Shown: positions 25,056 to 36,460 of the stretch, piece by piece
Position numbering within the stretch: the stretch's first letter is position 1
How the letters are laid out: every line of letters starts with the position of its first letter
Assembly (NCBI RefSeq): GCF_002575655.3
Contig: NC_053039.3
Location: 218,011,622 to 218,075,621 of the forward strand
Direction: 5' to 3'
Source of the DNA: Aegilops tauschii subsp. strangulata
Lineage: Eukaryota > Streptophyta > Magnoliopsida > Poales > Poaceae
DNA: 64,000 nt
Position numbers and translations under genes: made by a program
Notes under the pieces: generated by a model
Database searches by the model: none
What the model was told of the DNA's origin: nothing
Seen by the model: only the letters and a program-made list of their open reading frames with translations

Positions 25056-26681
25056 TCACTCAGCATCCTCAGCATCATCATCACCATCACTCAGATCAGC
25101 AGGTGCAAGGAAGAACTCGGGAAAATCAGCGGCAGAAGGAAAGTCAACCTCCGGAAGAGGAAGCCGATCAGGAATAGGCTCATCAGGCTCGACAGGACTG
25201 CCAGGACGCGCACGGAGGCGAGCCCTAAGAGCATTTGCCTCAGAGATGCGGCGAACCTCCTCGGTAGCAATGTGAGTAGCGGTGTAGCGGCAGGTGTCAA
25301 AGATAGCTTTATGGGACTTCCCAATAAAGCGAGCAAGGCGGTCAAACGGCTTGACGAAAGGTTTGGTGTGGCGAGAAGAGCTCTCACCACATGAAGGAGC
25401 AGGAGCCTTGCCCCTAGAAGTCTCATCACGCGGAGTCCACATGGAGTGAATGTTGGTCTTGATGATGGGGCAAGTGAAGACAGAGTCAATGACGGTATGA
25501 ATGAAAGGAGCATGTGGAAAAGTACGAACCTTCAGACAACTAGCCATGCGAATCTCATGCCAAAGAAAATCTGCCATGTCAATGGGACGAGTGGGATTCT
25601 TCCGTGAGTAGTACATCAAATCAATGCTGTAGGCACGAACCATCCCACGATCCCATTTCTTGGGAGCAATGGAGTTTAGGATGCACTGAAACAGCCACCG
25701 GTATTTGAGACGGAAGATACTGATATCATTAAGCTCCTTGCTTTGCTGCACTGTGGATAGCTGAGTGGTGGGCATGGTGAGACAACTACAAGCACTGATG
25801 GGCATAGCCTCAAACTTGGGGTTCACCTCATGGATCCGAAAAAGAGAGGCCTCAGATCCAGGCATGCCCAAGGCAGCAGCAAACTCCTCAAAAGAGACAG
25901 TGAACTGAGAATGGTGAGTCATCCAAGTGATAGAACGATCCGGATGGAAGAAACACGTGGCATAGAATTGCCGAATGGCAGCCTCAATCCAATCACAGTG
26001 AAGAGTCATAGCATGACGCAGCCCCATGCTCTCAATCTTCTCTAACACACCCTCGAACTTGGTTGGATTTTTCTCAATGTAATCCAAGTTCACATAATGC
26101 TGAGGAGAGAACCCTAGATGAGAAATGACGGATTGATAGATGTCCTGTTGAACCAAGGTGCGAAACCGAGGATCGGTTGCATTGGCCGGGGCGGCAAATT
26201 GGTTGACATCACTCCTTAACGCAGCATACTCAGAGGGGTCCATGGACTGATAGTTGATAGTACGACGGCCATGGCAGGTGGGGTTTGTCATGGACAAGAT
26301 GAGACCAGCAGGTGCGGCAGACTGCGAGCTTGAGGCAGAACCCGCTTTCTTCTTCTTTGCTTTGGTCGTGGGGCGAACCGGCACGAGCTCTTCCTCATGG
26401 AGTTCGTCCTCATAGTCAGGGTCGTCCTGCCCGGCATAGGACGGACGAGCACGACCCGACACTTTCTTGAGTGGACGAGCAGCCTCCTCGGAGTCCGTTG
26501 ATGCTTGGCGACGTGGTTCTGCGCACACGCATTGGAAAGAAAAAGGGGACCAACTAGATGAACAACTGAACCTAGATGAGTAATAGGGGAAAAAGAGGAG
26601 AGAAGCAGATGAGATACCACGAGAGGGGCCCGAGGATGTCGACTTGAAGCTCCGGCCAGTACCACCACGGCCGACCACCAT
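25056..26681 (-). CDS. Extra 3' ORF in the env-like position of the Sirevirus-like element
   Basis: An uninterrupted minus-strand frame 3' of pol, before the PPT. It is open from 26903, but the ATG at 26681 (MVVGRGGTGRSFKS) is the better start, giving about 541 residues. The N-terminal 130 residues are Ser/Arg-rich with an acidic DDPDYEDELHEEEL stretch and a basic KAKKKK cluster. The middle (about residues 150-420) is a folded-looking domain with FFHPDRSITWMTHHSQFTVS and SFEEFAAALGMPG segments that resemble plant-mobile-type domains found with retroelements. The C-terminus is acidic (DLSDGDDDAEDAE). I see no clear signal peptide or transmembrane anchor, so an envelope function is not supported by the sequence; env-like refers to position only. 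Confidence 0.7.
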   Translation of the reverse strand: MVVGRGGTGRSFKSTSSGPSRGISSASLLFFPYYSSRFSCSSSWSPFSFQCVCAEPRRQASTDSEEAARPLKKVSGRARPSYAGQDDPDYEDELHEEELVPVRPTTKAKKKKAGSASSSQSAAPAGLILSMTNPTCHGRRTINYQSMDPSEYAALRSDVNQFAAPANATDPRFRTLVQQDIYQSVISHLGFSPQHYVNLDYIEKNPTKFEGVLEKIESMGLRHAMTLHCDWIEAAIRQFYATCFFHPDRSITWMTHHSQFTVSFEEFAAALGMPGSEASLFRIHEVNPKFEAMPISACSCLTMPTTQLSTVQQSKELNDISIFRLKYRWLFQCILNSIAPKKWDRGMVRAYSIDLMYYSRKNPTRPIDMADFLWHEIRMASCLKVRTFPHAPFIHTVIDSVFTCPIIKTNIHSMWTPRDETSRGKAPAPSCGESSSRHTKPFVKPFDRLARFIGKSHKAIFDTCRYTATHIATEEVRRISEANALRARLRARPGSPVEPDEPIPDRLPLPEVDFPSAADFPEFFLAPADLSDGDDDAEDAE

Positions 26682-26903
26682 GGCGGAGTTGGGGACAGAG
26701 GCCGAGATTGGAGAGGATCCAATCGGCCCTGAGGAAAACGACGCGAGTAGGGAGTAGATCGAGGCGACGGCAGCACGTGAGGGCGAGATCCGCTCAGTTG
26801 GCCGGCCGAACTGGCGGGGCGGCCCGACGAGCAGCCACCGGCGGCGGGGGCGAGAGGATGGGGTCGAGGGGAAAAACAGGGGAATAACCCCCTGTGCCCA
26901 CAC

Positions 26904-27065
26904 GGCCCGATATGTTACCGGGCAGGGCGAAGACCCACCCGGATGTCCGGAAGGAGCCCCGGATGATCCGGACAGGTCCAGATGTCCGGGTATGGGCCCG
27001 GATATCCGGGCAGACAGGGGAGCACAGCCCGGACGTCCGGATGGACATCTGGATGATCCGGCCAG
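26904..27065. promoter_or_regulatory. Cluster of CCGG palindromes upstream of the extra ORF
   Basis: Within 160 bp there are CCGGATGTCCGG, CCGGATGATCCGG, CCGGATATCCGG, CCGGACGTCCGG and CTGGATGATCCGG. Two are perfect 12-base palindromes. The same motif family fills the LTRs (23725-24140 and 42396-42811). The location just upstream of the extra ORF start on the minus strand suggests an internal promoter or regulatory copy of the LTR control region. This is inference. Confidence 0.5.
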
Positions 27066-27120
27066 CCAGAGTGCTGAGAGCTAGTTCTGATGTTGTGAAG
27101 AGTGATGAGGTGATGACGTT

Positions 27121-27128
<8 letters not shown>

Positions 27129-27176
<48 letters not shown>
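27129..27176. repeat. (TA)n microsatellite
   Basis: About 23 TA dinucleotides between the palindrome cluster and the 3' end of pol in the Sirevirus-like element. Confidence 0.95.
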
Positions 27177-27178
<2 letters not shown>

Positions 27179-27481
27179 TAGCTTTAGTCACAACAATATC
27201 TCAAACCCATATAAACAACTAAAAAGAGTTGTAGGCTAAGTTACCATGTTTGAGTATACATAACTTGGGAGACCAAAAATTTGAACTTTTGGACCCATGA
27301 TTATTACTCCATCATTTTAAAGTACTATGAACTCAAAATAAGTGTCATAGTGACTTTGAGAGTTTTGGTTCTATTTATGCATTATGTAGGGTGAGAGTAC
27401 TCATGAATTGAGTGTCTCCCCCTAAGAATATGCCTACATCAAGACAAAACATTATGAAAATGGATGCATGGGTACTAGATT
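27177..27481 (-). other. Noncoding spacer between pol and the extra ORF
   Basis: About 300 bp of AT-rich sequence with one PPT-like motif (TCTCCCCCTAAG at 27412-27423, read on the plus strand). No frame of note. Confidence 0.5.
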
Positions 27482-29365
27482 TCACATAATGTTGTCAAGC
27501 TCCAAGATACCAAGTTCACGCCTAAGTCGACAAAACCTTGCTTCATCCAATGGTTTGGTGAAAATATCTGCAAGTTGCAAATCTGTACCAACATGATCGA
27601 TGTGAATATCACCCTTTTCCACATGATCTCTCAAGAAGTGATACCTAATATCAATGTGCTTGGTGCGGAGATGATCCTTGGGGTTCTCAGCAATATTGAT
27701 GGCACTTTCATTATCACATAGGAGAGGCACATGTCTGTAAGTGATACCATAGTCCTTCAAGATTTGTCTCATCCATAGTAATTGAGTTGCACAACTTCCG
27801 GCTACAATGTATTCAGCTTCTGCGGTAGAGAGGGCAATACAATTTTGTTTCTTCGACGACCAACTTACCAAGGAGCGACCAAGAAATTGACATGCACCGG
27901 AGGTGGACTTATGATCCACTTTGTCTCCAGCCCAATCCGCATCCGTGTACCCAATGATATCAAACTTAGCATCCTTGGGGTACCATAGACCCAACTTTGG
28001 GGTGTGAACAAGGTATCTAAGAATATGCTTAACCGCCTTATGATGACTTTCCCTAGGGGAAGCTTGAAATCTAGCACACATGCATACACTAAACATGATA
28101 TCTGGTCTAGATGCACAAAGATAAAGCAATGAACCAATCATAGAGCGGTATTTGGATGGGTCGAAAGGGATACCGTTGGTGTCTTCAGTGAGTACAATTT
28201 TGGTTGGCATGGGTGTCTTACATGGACTAGCATCAGTCATGCCGAACTTCTCTAGGATATCCTTGAGGTATTTTGCTTGAGACAAGAATATTCCTTCTTG
28301 AAATTGTTGAATTTGAAATCCAAGAAAGAACTTCAAATCCGTATTGAGTGACATTTCAAAATTCTTGGTCATGGAGTCCGCAAACTTCTTGCACAAATGA
28401 ATATTAGGAGAACCAAAAATTATATCATCTACATAGATTTGGCATAAGATCAAATCACCCTTGTCCCTCTTAGTAAAAAGAGTGGGATCGATCACCCCTC
28501 TCACAAAGCCATCATCGAGTAAAAACTTCTTAAGATGATCATACCAAGCATGAGGTGCTTGTTTGAGGCCATACAGAGCCTTATGAAGTTTATACACATA
28601 GTCTTTGTGATCGGGATCAACGAACCCAGGTGGTTGTGACACATATACTTCTTCTTGTAGAGGACCGTTAAGGAAAGCACTCTTTACATCCATTTGATGC
28701 AATGTAAATCCATTGAAAGCAGCATAAGCAAGTAAGATGCGAATGGATTCAAGACGGGCAACGGGGGCAAAGGTCTCACCAAAGTACAAACCTTCAACTT
28801 GTGAGTACCCTTGTGCCACTAACCTTGCCTTGTTGCGGATGATTATACCATTTTCATCTTGCTTGTTCTTGAAAATCCATTTTGTTCCAATGACATTGTG
28901 TTCCGTAGTTGGCCTCTTGACTAATGACCACACTTGGTTGCGTTCAAAACTGTTCAACTCTTCTTGCATAGCAACGAGCCAATCGTTGTCCATCAATGCA
29001 TATTGTACCTTGAGAGGTTCAATACTAGACACAAACGATAAGTGAGCACAAAAGTTAGTCAACTGTTTACGAGTGACTCTACCTTCCGATATGCCGGTGA
29101 GAATTTTGTCAACATCAACACGACCGGCCACTCGAGGCATGATGGAGGTTAGAGTTTCTCGAGGTTCAACTTCATGTCCATCATCCACGTCCTCAACATA
29201 TGGATCATTAATGTGTGGAGGAAGATCTTCTTGTTCATATTGCATTTGTTGAGGTTCATCATCAATGATTGGACTTTCTTGTTCTTGCCCTTGATGATGA
29301 TCTTGTTCTTGAAGATTATCATGAAGAGGAACTTGATCATCTTCTTCTACTTGGGCTAAGGGCAT
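27482..29365 (-). CDS. Copia reverse transcriptase and RNase H (Sirevirus-like element)
   Basis: An open frame of 627 residues. An acidic, Gln-rich linker (residues 1-80) precedes the RT_copia domain, which starts near [12 protein letters not shown] and contains [21 protein letters not shown] (first catalytic Asp), [11 protein letters not shown] and [10 protein letters not shown] (the YVDD catalytic box). The C-terminal RNase H has [17 protein letters not shown] and CDNESAI, the Asp-Glu-Asp residues of the copia type, and ends with the conserved [11 protein letters not shown] and ADIFTKPL segments. It copies the element RNA and removes the RNA strand in virus-like particles. The frame is closed from the integrase part by a stop at 29459-29461 and a 93-bp gap, so the polyprotein is broken only by one or two lesions here. 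Confidence 0.93.
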   Translation of the reverse strand: MPLAQVEEDDQVPLHDNLQEQDHHQGQEQESPIIDDEPQQMQYEQEDLPPHINDPYVEDVDDGHEVEPRETLTSIMPRVAGRVDVDKILTGISEGRVTRKQLTNFCAHLSFVSSIEPLKVQYALMDNDWLVAMQEELNSFERNQVWSLVKRPTTEHNVIGTKWIFKNKQDENGIIIRNKARLVAQGYSQVEGLYFGETFAPVARLESIRILLAYAAFNGFTLHQMDVKSAFLNGPLQEEVYVSQPPGFVDPDHKDYVYKLHKALYGLKQAPHAWYDHLKKFLLDDGFVRGVIDPTLFTKRDKGDLILCQIYVDDIIFGSPNIHLCKKFADSMTKNFEMSLNTDLKFFLGFQIQQFQEGIFLSQAKYLKDILEKFGMTDASPCKTPMPTKIVLTEDTNGIPFDPSKYRSMIGSLLYLCASRPDIMFSVCMCARFQASPRESHHKAVKHILRYLVHTPKLGLWYPKDAKFDIIGYTDADWAGDKVDHKSTSGACQFLGRSLVSWSSKKQNCIALSTAEAEYIVAGSCATQLLWMRQILKDYGITYRHVPLLCDNESAINIAENPKDHLRTKHIDIRYHFLRDHVEKGDIHIDHVGTDLQLADIFTKPLDEARFCRLRRELGILELDNIM

Positions 29366-29458
29366 CGGTTGAGCAATAGGAACAGGTGATGGTATGGGTG
29401 TTGAAGTAGTTTGATGATGTGTGAAGCTTCCATCTTCTTCTTCATCATCATGAGGTTC

Positions 29459-30694
29459 TTATTCCATAGGAAGAAGTGCACCAACACCCATGGTCAAAAT
29501 ATCTTGAGAAGAATCTTCTTCACCTGCATCACTTAGATCAACATGCTCCCCACGGGAGCCATTAAATTCATCAAACACCACGTCATAAGTTTCTACAACA
29601 CATCCATTGGATTTGTTGTAGACTCTATAGGCGTGAGAGTTTGATCCATAGCCAACAAATATGCCCTCAATTGTTTTGGATTGAAATTTTCCTAACCGTT
29701 CTCTTTTGTTGAGGATGAAATATTTGCACCCAAATACATGAAAGTACTTGACATTTGGCTTGTTCCCAGTTAGAAGCTCATATGGAGTCTTTTCCAATAT
29801 AGTGTGGAGGAAGAGCCGGTTTGATGCATGGCATGCAGTGTTGACAGCTTCGGCCCAAAAACTATGTGGTGACTTGTATTCATCCAACATGGACCTTGCC
29901 ATCTCTACAAGTGTACGGTTCTTCCTTTCGGCTACACCATTTTGCTGAGGAGTGTATGGAGCTGAATATTGATGCTCAATCCCTTCATCACTAAGGAATT
30001 CTTCCAAGGTATAGTTCTTGAACTCAGAGCCATTGTCACTTCTTATTGCCAAGATTTCTTTGTCAAATTTGCATTGTGCTTGCTTGGCAAAATCAATGAA
30101 GGTGATCTTCGTCTCGTCCTTGGACTTGAGGAAAAACACCCATGTATATCTTGAGTAATCATCAACAATGACAAGTCCATACTTTTTTCCACCAAGACTA
30201 TCCCATGAAGGAGGCCCAAAAAGATCCACATGAAGGAGCTCCAGGGGCCTTGAAGTAGACACAATGTTCTTGGGTGTGTGCTTTGATTGATGTTGCTTCC
30301 CGGCTATGCATGCACTACACACACGGTCTTTCTCAAAAGAGACATTGGTTAGTCCAAGGATGTGATTCCCCTTTAAGAGATCTTGAAGATTTCTCATGCC
30401 GACATGGGCTAGCCGGCGATGCCATAGCCACCCCTTGTCGGCCTTGGCCATTAGACAAGTTGCATGGAATGTGCTCTCTTTCGAGAAATCAACCGTGTAA
30501 AGGTTGCCATCCAACTCTCCAACAAAGGCCACTTCGAGAGTATCTCTCTTAAAGACTTTCACATCCGTTAGTCCAAAGAGTGTATCATAACCAACAGAAG
30601 CCAATTGGCGAACAGAAAGCAAATGGTATTTAAGGGATTGGACAAGCATGACATTTGCAAGAGACATGTCATTTGTGATAGCCACCTTGCCCAC
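29459..30694 (-). CDS. Copia GAG-pre-integrase and integrase (Sirevirus-like element)
   Basis: A frame of 411 residues. The HHCC zinc-binding pre-integrase segment is visible (WLWHRRLAHVG ... CSACIAGKQ), followed by the integrase core with the DDE residues in HVDLFGP, RSDNGSEF and NGVAERKNR. The copia C-terminal segment (FGCKYFILNKRERLGKF, GIFVGYGSNSHAYRVYN) is present. Integrase inserts the cDNA and makes the 5-bp TSD. The frame ends at 29459 shortly before the RT part; the protease lies upstream in another frame, so the pol gene carries frameshifts despite good preservation of each domain. Confidence 0.92.
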   Translation of the reverse strand: MGKVAITNDMSLANVMLVQSLKYHLLSVRQLASVGYDTLFGLTDVKVFKRDTLEVAFVGELDGNLYTVDFSKESTFHATCLMAKADKGWLWHRRLAHVGMRNLQDLLKGNHILGLTNVSFEKDRVCSACIAGKQHQSKHTPKNIVSTSRPLELLHVDLFGPPSWDSLGGKKYGLVIVDDYSRYTWVFFLKSKDETKITFIDFAKQAQCKFDKEILAIRSDNGSEFKNYTLEEFLSDEGIEHQYSAPYTPQQNGVAERKNRTLVEMARSMLDEYKSPHSFWAEAVNTACHASNRLFLHTILEKTPYELLTGNKPNVKYFHVFGCKYFILNKRERLGKFQSKTIEGIFVGYGSNSHAYRVYNKSNGCVVETYDVVFDEFNGSRGEHVDLSDAGEEDSSQDILTMGVGALLPME

Positions 30695-31007
30695 CCATGT
30701 ACCTGTCCTTTTGAACCTCCACCAAACATAATGCTCATGAATGGTTGAATAGCTTCCATGAAATCGTAGAGCAATTTGCTATCTCCGGTCATATGATTGG
30801 TACATCCACTATCAATCACCCATTTTACTCCACCGGAGAAGGCAACATACACACAATTATGACTTGGTTAGAGGCACCCATTTTGCAATGGGACCTCTTA
30901 AGTTAGTCACAAGGGTCTTAGGGACCCAAATAGCATAGAATCGGAATGCATTTCGAGGACCAACAAATTTTGCATAAACTTCTCCATCCTTAGTCTTACG
31001 AAGTACA
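30568..31007 (-). pseudogene. Copia protease region, cut by the nested element (Sirevirus-like element)
   Basis: The minus-strand frame at 30568-30852 contains KWVIDSGCTNHMTGD, the copia aspartic protease active site (DSG), then shifts frame before the integrase part. The sequence from 30853 to 31007 is the gag-protease junction with stop codons and ends where the Angela-type element begins. The part of gag that should follow is missing on the other side of the nested element. Confidence 0.8.
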
Positions 31008-32688
31008 TGTTAGGGAACGTAGTAATTTCAAAAATTTCCTACGCAATAGCAAGGAGAGGGGAGAGTGATGTCCACGTACCCTCGTAGACCAAAAGCGGAA
31101 GCGTTAGCACAACGCGGTTGATGTAGTCGTACGTCTTCACGATTCGACCGATCAAGTACCGAACACACGACACCTCCGAGTTCATCACACGTTCAGCTCG
31201 ATGACGTCCCTCGAATTCCGATCCAGCCGTGCTTTGAGGGAGAGTTTCGTCAGCACGACGGCGTGGTGACGATGATGATGTTCTACCGACGCAGGGCTTC
31301 ACCTAAGCACCGCTATGATATTATCGAGGTGGATTATGGTGGAGGGGGGCACCGCACACGGCTAAGAGATCAATGATCAATTGTTGTGTCTATGGGGTGC
31401 CCCCCTGCCCCCGTATATAAAGGAGCAAGGGGGGAGGCGGCCGGCCAAGGAGGAGGGCGCGCGGGAGTAGGACTCCTCCTTTCCTTGTTGGAGTAGGAGA
31501 GAAGGAAAGAGGGGGAGAGGGAGAAGGAAAAGGGGGCTGCACCCCTTGTCCAATTCGGACCAGAGGGGGGGTGCGCGCCTCCTTCCTTTTGGCCTCTCTC
31601 CTCTATTCCCGTATGGCCCAATAAGGCCCAATACTTCTCCCCGGCAAATTTCCGTAACTCTCCGGTACTCCGATAAATACCCGAATCACTCGGAACCTTT
31701 CCGAAGTCCGAATATAGTCGTCCAATATATCGATCTTTACGTCTCGGCCATTTCGAGACTCCTCGTCATGTCCCCGATCTCATCCGAGACTCCGAACTCC
31801 TTCGGTACATCAAAACACATAAACTCATAATATTACCGTCATCTAACTTTAAGCGTGCGGACCCTACGGGTTCGAGAACTATGTAGACATGACCGAGACA
31901 CGTCTCTGGTCAATAACCAATAGCGGAACCTGGATGCTCATATTGGCTCCCACATATTCTACGAAGATCTTTATCGGTCAGACCGCATAACAACATACGT
32001 TGTTCCCTTTGTCATCGGTATGTTACTTGCCCGAGATTCGATCGTCGGTATCTCAATACCTAGTTCAATCTCGTTACCGTCAAGTCTCTTTACTCGTTCC
32101 GTAATACATCATCCCGCAACTAACTCATTAGTTACAATGCTTGCAAGGCTTATAGTGATGTGCATTACCGAGAGGGCCCAGAGATACCTCTCCGACAATC
32201 GGAGTGACAAATCCTAATCTCGAAATACGCCAACCCAACAAGTACCTTCGGAGACACCTGTAGAGCACCTTTATAATCACCCAGTTACGTTGTGACGTTT
32301 GGTAGCACACAAAGTGTTCCTCCGGTAAACGGGAGTTGCATAATCTCATAGTCATAGGAACATGTATAAGTCATGAAGAAAGCAATAGCAACATACTAAA
32401 CTATCAAGTGCTAAGCTAACAGAATGGGTCAAGTCAATCACATCATTCTCCTAATGATGTGATCCCGTTAATCAAATGACAACTCATGTCTATGGCTAGG
32501 AAACTCAACCATCTTTGATTAACGAGCTAGTCAAGTAGAGGCATACTAGTGACACTATGTTTGTCTATGTATTCACACATGTATCAAGTTTCCGGTTAAT
32601 ACAATTCTAGCATGAATAATAAACATTTATCATGAAATAAGGAAATAAATAATAACTTTATTATTGCCTCTAGGGCATATTTCCTTCA
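31008..32688 (-). repeat. 3' LTR of the nested Angela/WIS-type element
   Basis: 1681 bp, plus-strand ends TGTTAGGGAACG and TTTCCTTCA, that is TGAAGGAAATATGCC...CCCTAACA in element orientation. Both ends are intact. GTATATAAAGGAG at about 31413 marks the promoter-like zone. Confidence 0.93.
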
Positions 32689-33869
32689 GTCTCCCACTTG
32701 CACTAGAGTCAATAATCTAGTTCACATCGCCATGTGATTTAACACCAATAGTTCACATCACCATGTGATTAACACCCATAGTTCACATCGTCATGTGACA
32801 AACACGCAAAGGGTTTACTAGAGTGTGATCATGTTTTGTCCGTGAGAGAAGTTTAGTCAACGGGTCTGCCACATTCAGAGCCGTATGTATTTTGCAAATA
32901 TTCTATGTCTACAATACTCTGCACGGAGCTACTCTAGCTAATTGCTCCCACTTTCAATATGTATCCAGATTGAGACTTAGAGTCATCTGGATCAGTGTCA
33001 AAACTTGCATCGACGTACCCTTTATGACGAACCTTTTGTCACCTCCATAATTGAGAAACATATCCTTATTCCACTAAGGATAATTTTGACCGCTGTCCAG
33101 TGATCTACTCCTAGATCACTATTGTACTCCCTTGCAAAACACAATGTAGGGTATACAATAGATCTGGTACACAGCATGGCATACTTTATAGAACCTATGG
33201 CTGAGGCATAGGGAATGACTTTCATTCTCTTTCTATCTTCTGCCGTGGTCGGGCTTTGAGTCTTACTCAATTTCACACCTTGTGACATAGGCAAGAACTC
33301 TTTCTTTGACTGTTCCATTTTGAACTACTTCAAAATCTTGTCAAGGTATGTACTCATTGAAAAAACTTATCAAGCGTTTTGATCTATCTCTATAGATCTT
33401 GATGCTCAATATGTAAGCAGCTTCACCGAGGTCTTTCTTTGAAAAAAAACTCCTTTCAAACACTCCTTTATGCTTTGCAGAATAATTCTACATTATTTCC
33501 GATCAACAATATGTCATTCACATATACTTATCAAAAATGTTGTAGTGCTCCCACTCACTTTCTTGTAAATACAGGCTTCACCGCAAGTCTGTATAAAACT
33601 ATATGCTTTGATCAACTCATCAAAGCGTATATTCCAACTCCGAGATGCTTGCACCAGTCCATAGATGGATCGCTGGAGCTTGCATATTTTGTTAGCACCT
33701 TTAGGATTGACAAAACCTTCTGGTTGCATCATATACAACTCTTCTTTAATAAATCCATTAAGGAATGCAGTTTTGTTTATCCATTTGCCAGATTTTATAA
33801 AATGCGGCAATTGCTAACATGATTCGGACAGACTTAAGCATAGATACGAGTGAGAAACTCTCATCGTAG
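32689..33869 (-). pseudogene. Decayed RT and RNase H of the nested Angela/WIS-type element
   Basis: Pieces of copia RT in several frames: 33514-33810 covers the segment around YMMQPEGFVNPKG and YGLVQASRSWN, and 33022-33318 the downstream part with SQGVKLSKTQSP and SAIGSIKYAMLCTR. The RNase H part down to the PPT has stops. Frameshifts and stop codons exclude a functional enzyme. Confidence 0.8.
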
Positions 33870-35212
33870 TCAACACCTTGAACTTGTCGAAAACCTTTTT
33901 GCAACAATTCTAGCTTTGTAGATAGTAACACTACTATCAGCGTCCGTCTTCCTCTTGAAGATCCATTTATTTTCTATGGCTTGCCGATCACCGGGCAAGT
34001 CAACCAAAGTCCACACTTTGTTCTCATACATGGATCCCATCTCAGATTTCATGGCCTCAAACCATTTCGCGGAATCTGGGCTCATCATCGCTTCCTCATA
34101 GTTCGTAGGTTCGTCATGGTCAAGTAACATGACCTCTAGAATAGGATTACCATACCACTCTGGTGTGGATCTCACTCTGGTTGACCTACGAGGTTCGGTA
34201 GTAACTTGATCTGAAGTTACATGATCATCATCATTAGCTTCCTCACTAATTGGTGTAGGAGTCACAGGAACCGGTTTCTGTGATGAACTACTTTCCAATA
34301 AGGGAGCAGGTATAGTTACCTCATCAAGTTCTACTTTCCTCCCACTCACTTCTTTCGAGAGAAACTCCTTCTCTAGAAAGGATCCAAATTTAGCAACGAA
34401 TATCTTGCCTTCGGATATGTGATAGAAGGTGTACCCAACTGTCTCCTTTGGGTATCCTATGAAGAAACATTTCTCCGATTTGGGTTTGAGCTTATCAGGA
34501 TGAAACTTTTTCTTATAATCATTGCAATCCCAAACTTTAAGAAACGACAACTTTGGTTTCTTGCCAAACCACATTTCATACGGTGTCGTCTCAAACGGAT
34601 TTAGATGGTGCCCTTTTTTTACGTGAATGCAGCTGTCTCTAATGCATAACCCCAAAACTATAGTGGTAAATCGGTAAGAAACATCATAGATTGCACTATA
34701 TCCAATAAAGTACGGTTATGACGTTCGGACACACCATTATGCTGTGGTGTTCCAGGTGGCACGAATTTGTGAAACTATTCCACTTTGTTTTAATTGAAGA
34801 CAAACTCGTAACTCAAATATTTGTCTCCGCGATCAGATCGTAGAAACCTTATTTTCTTGTCACGATGATTTTCCACTTCACTCTGAAATTCTTTGAACTT
34901 TTCAAATGTTTCAGACTTATGTTTCATCAAGTAGATATACCCATATCTGCTCAAATCATCTGTGAAGGTCAGAAAATAACGATACCCGCCGCGAGCCTCA
35001 ACACTCATCGGATCGCATACATCAGTATGTATTATTTCCAATAAGTCAGTTGCTCGCTCCATTGTTCCGGAGAATGGAGTCTTAGTCATTTTGCCCATAA
35101 CGCATGGTTCGCAAGTATCAAGTGATTCATAATCAAGTGATTCCAAAAGCTCATCAGCATGGAGTTTCTTCATGCGCTTTACACCAATATGACCTGAACG
35201 ACAGTGCCACAA
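33870..35212 (-). pseudogene. Decayed integrase and N-terminal RT of the nested Angela/WIS-type element
   Basis: 34790-35212 encodes the pre-integrase/integrase start (MWHCRSGHIGVKRMKKLH, HTDVCDPM, RSDRGDKYLSYEF). A gap with stops follows, then 33870-34655 encodes the integrase C-terminal part (TPYEMWFGKKPKLSFLKVWDC) and the RT start (ENKWIFKRKTDADSSV). At least two frame breaks are present. Confidence 0.82.
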
Positions 35213-36460
35213 ATAAGTTGCACTATCATTATTAACTTTGCATCTTTTGGTTCAATATTATGAATATGTGTATCACTATGATCAAGATCCAATGAACCAT
35301 TTTCATTGGGTGTGTAACCATATAAGGTTTTATTCATGTAAACAGAACAACAATTATTCTCTAACTTAAATGAATAACCGTATTGCAATAAACATGATCA
35401 AATCATATTCATGCTCAACGCAAACACCAAATAACACTTATTTAGGTTCAACACTAATCCCGAAAGTGTAGGCAGCGTGCGATGATGATCATATCAATCT
35501 TGGAACCACTTCCAACACACATCGTCACTTTACCCTTAACTAGTCTCTGTTCATTCTGCAACTCCCGTTTCGAGTTACCACTCTTAGCAACTGAACCAGT
35601 ATCAAATACCGAGGGGTTGCTACGAACACTAGTAAAATACACATCAATAATCTGTATATCAAATATACCTTTGTTCACTTTGCCATCCTTCTTATCCGCC
35701 AAATACTTGGGGCAGTTCCGCTTCCAGTGACCAGTCCCTTTGCAGTAGAAGCACTTAGTCTCAGGCTTAGGTACAGACTTGAGCTTCTTCACTTGAGTAG
35801 CAACTTGCTTGCCGTTGTTCTTGAAGTTCCCCTTCTATCCCTTTGCCCTTTTCTTGAAACTAGTGGTCTTGTTAACCATCAACACTTGATGCTCTTCTTG
35901 ATTTTTACCTTCGTCGATTTCAGCATCGCGAAGAGCTCGGGAATTACTTTCGTCATCCCTTACATACTATAGTTCATCACGAAGTTCTACTAACTTGGTG
36001 ATGGTGACTAGAGAATTCTGTCAATCACTATTTTATCTGGAAGATTAACTCCCACTTGATTCAAGCGATTGTAGTACCCAGACAATCTGAGCACATGCTC
36101 ACTGCTTGAGCTATTCTCCTCCATCTTTTAGCTATAGAACTTGTTGGAGACTTCATATCTCTCAACTCGGGTATTTGCTTGAAATATTAACTTCAACTCC
36201 TGGAACATCTCATATGGTCCATGACGTTCAAAACGTCTTTGAAGTCCCGATTCTAAGCCGTTAAGCATGGTGCACTAAACTATCAAGTAGTCATCATATT
36301 GAGCTAGCCAAACGTTCATAACGTCTGCATCTGCTCCTGCAATACGTCTGTCACCTAGCGGTGCTTCAAGGACATAATTCTTCTGTGCAACAATGAAGAT
36401 AATCTTCAGATCACGGATCCAATCCGCATCTTTGCTACTAACATCTTTCAACATAATTTT
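35213..36460 (-). pseudogene. Decayed gag and protease of the nested Angela/WIS-type element
   Basis: 35454-35792 contains a retroviral-type zinc knuckle (CFYCKGTGHWKRNCP) and, further on, VFDTGSVAKS at the protease position. The capsid part (35800-36460) carries stops and small indels in all frames. No intact product can be made. Confidence 0.75.
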
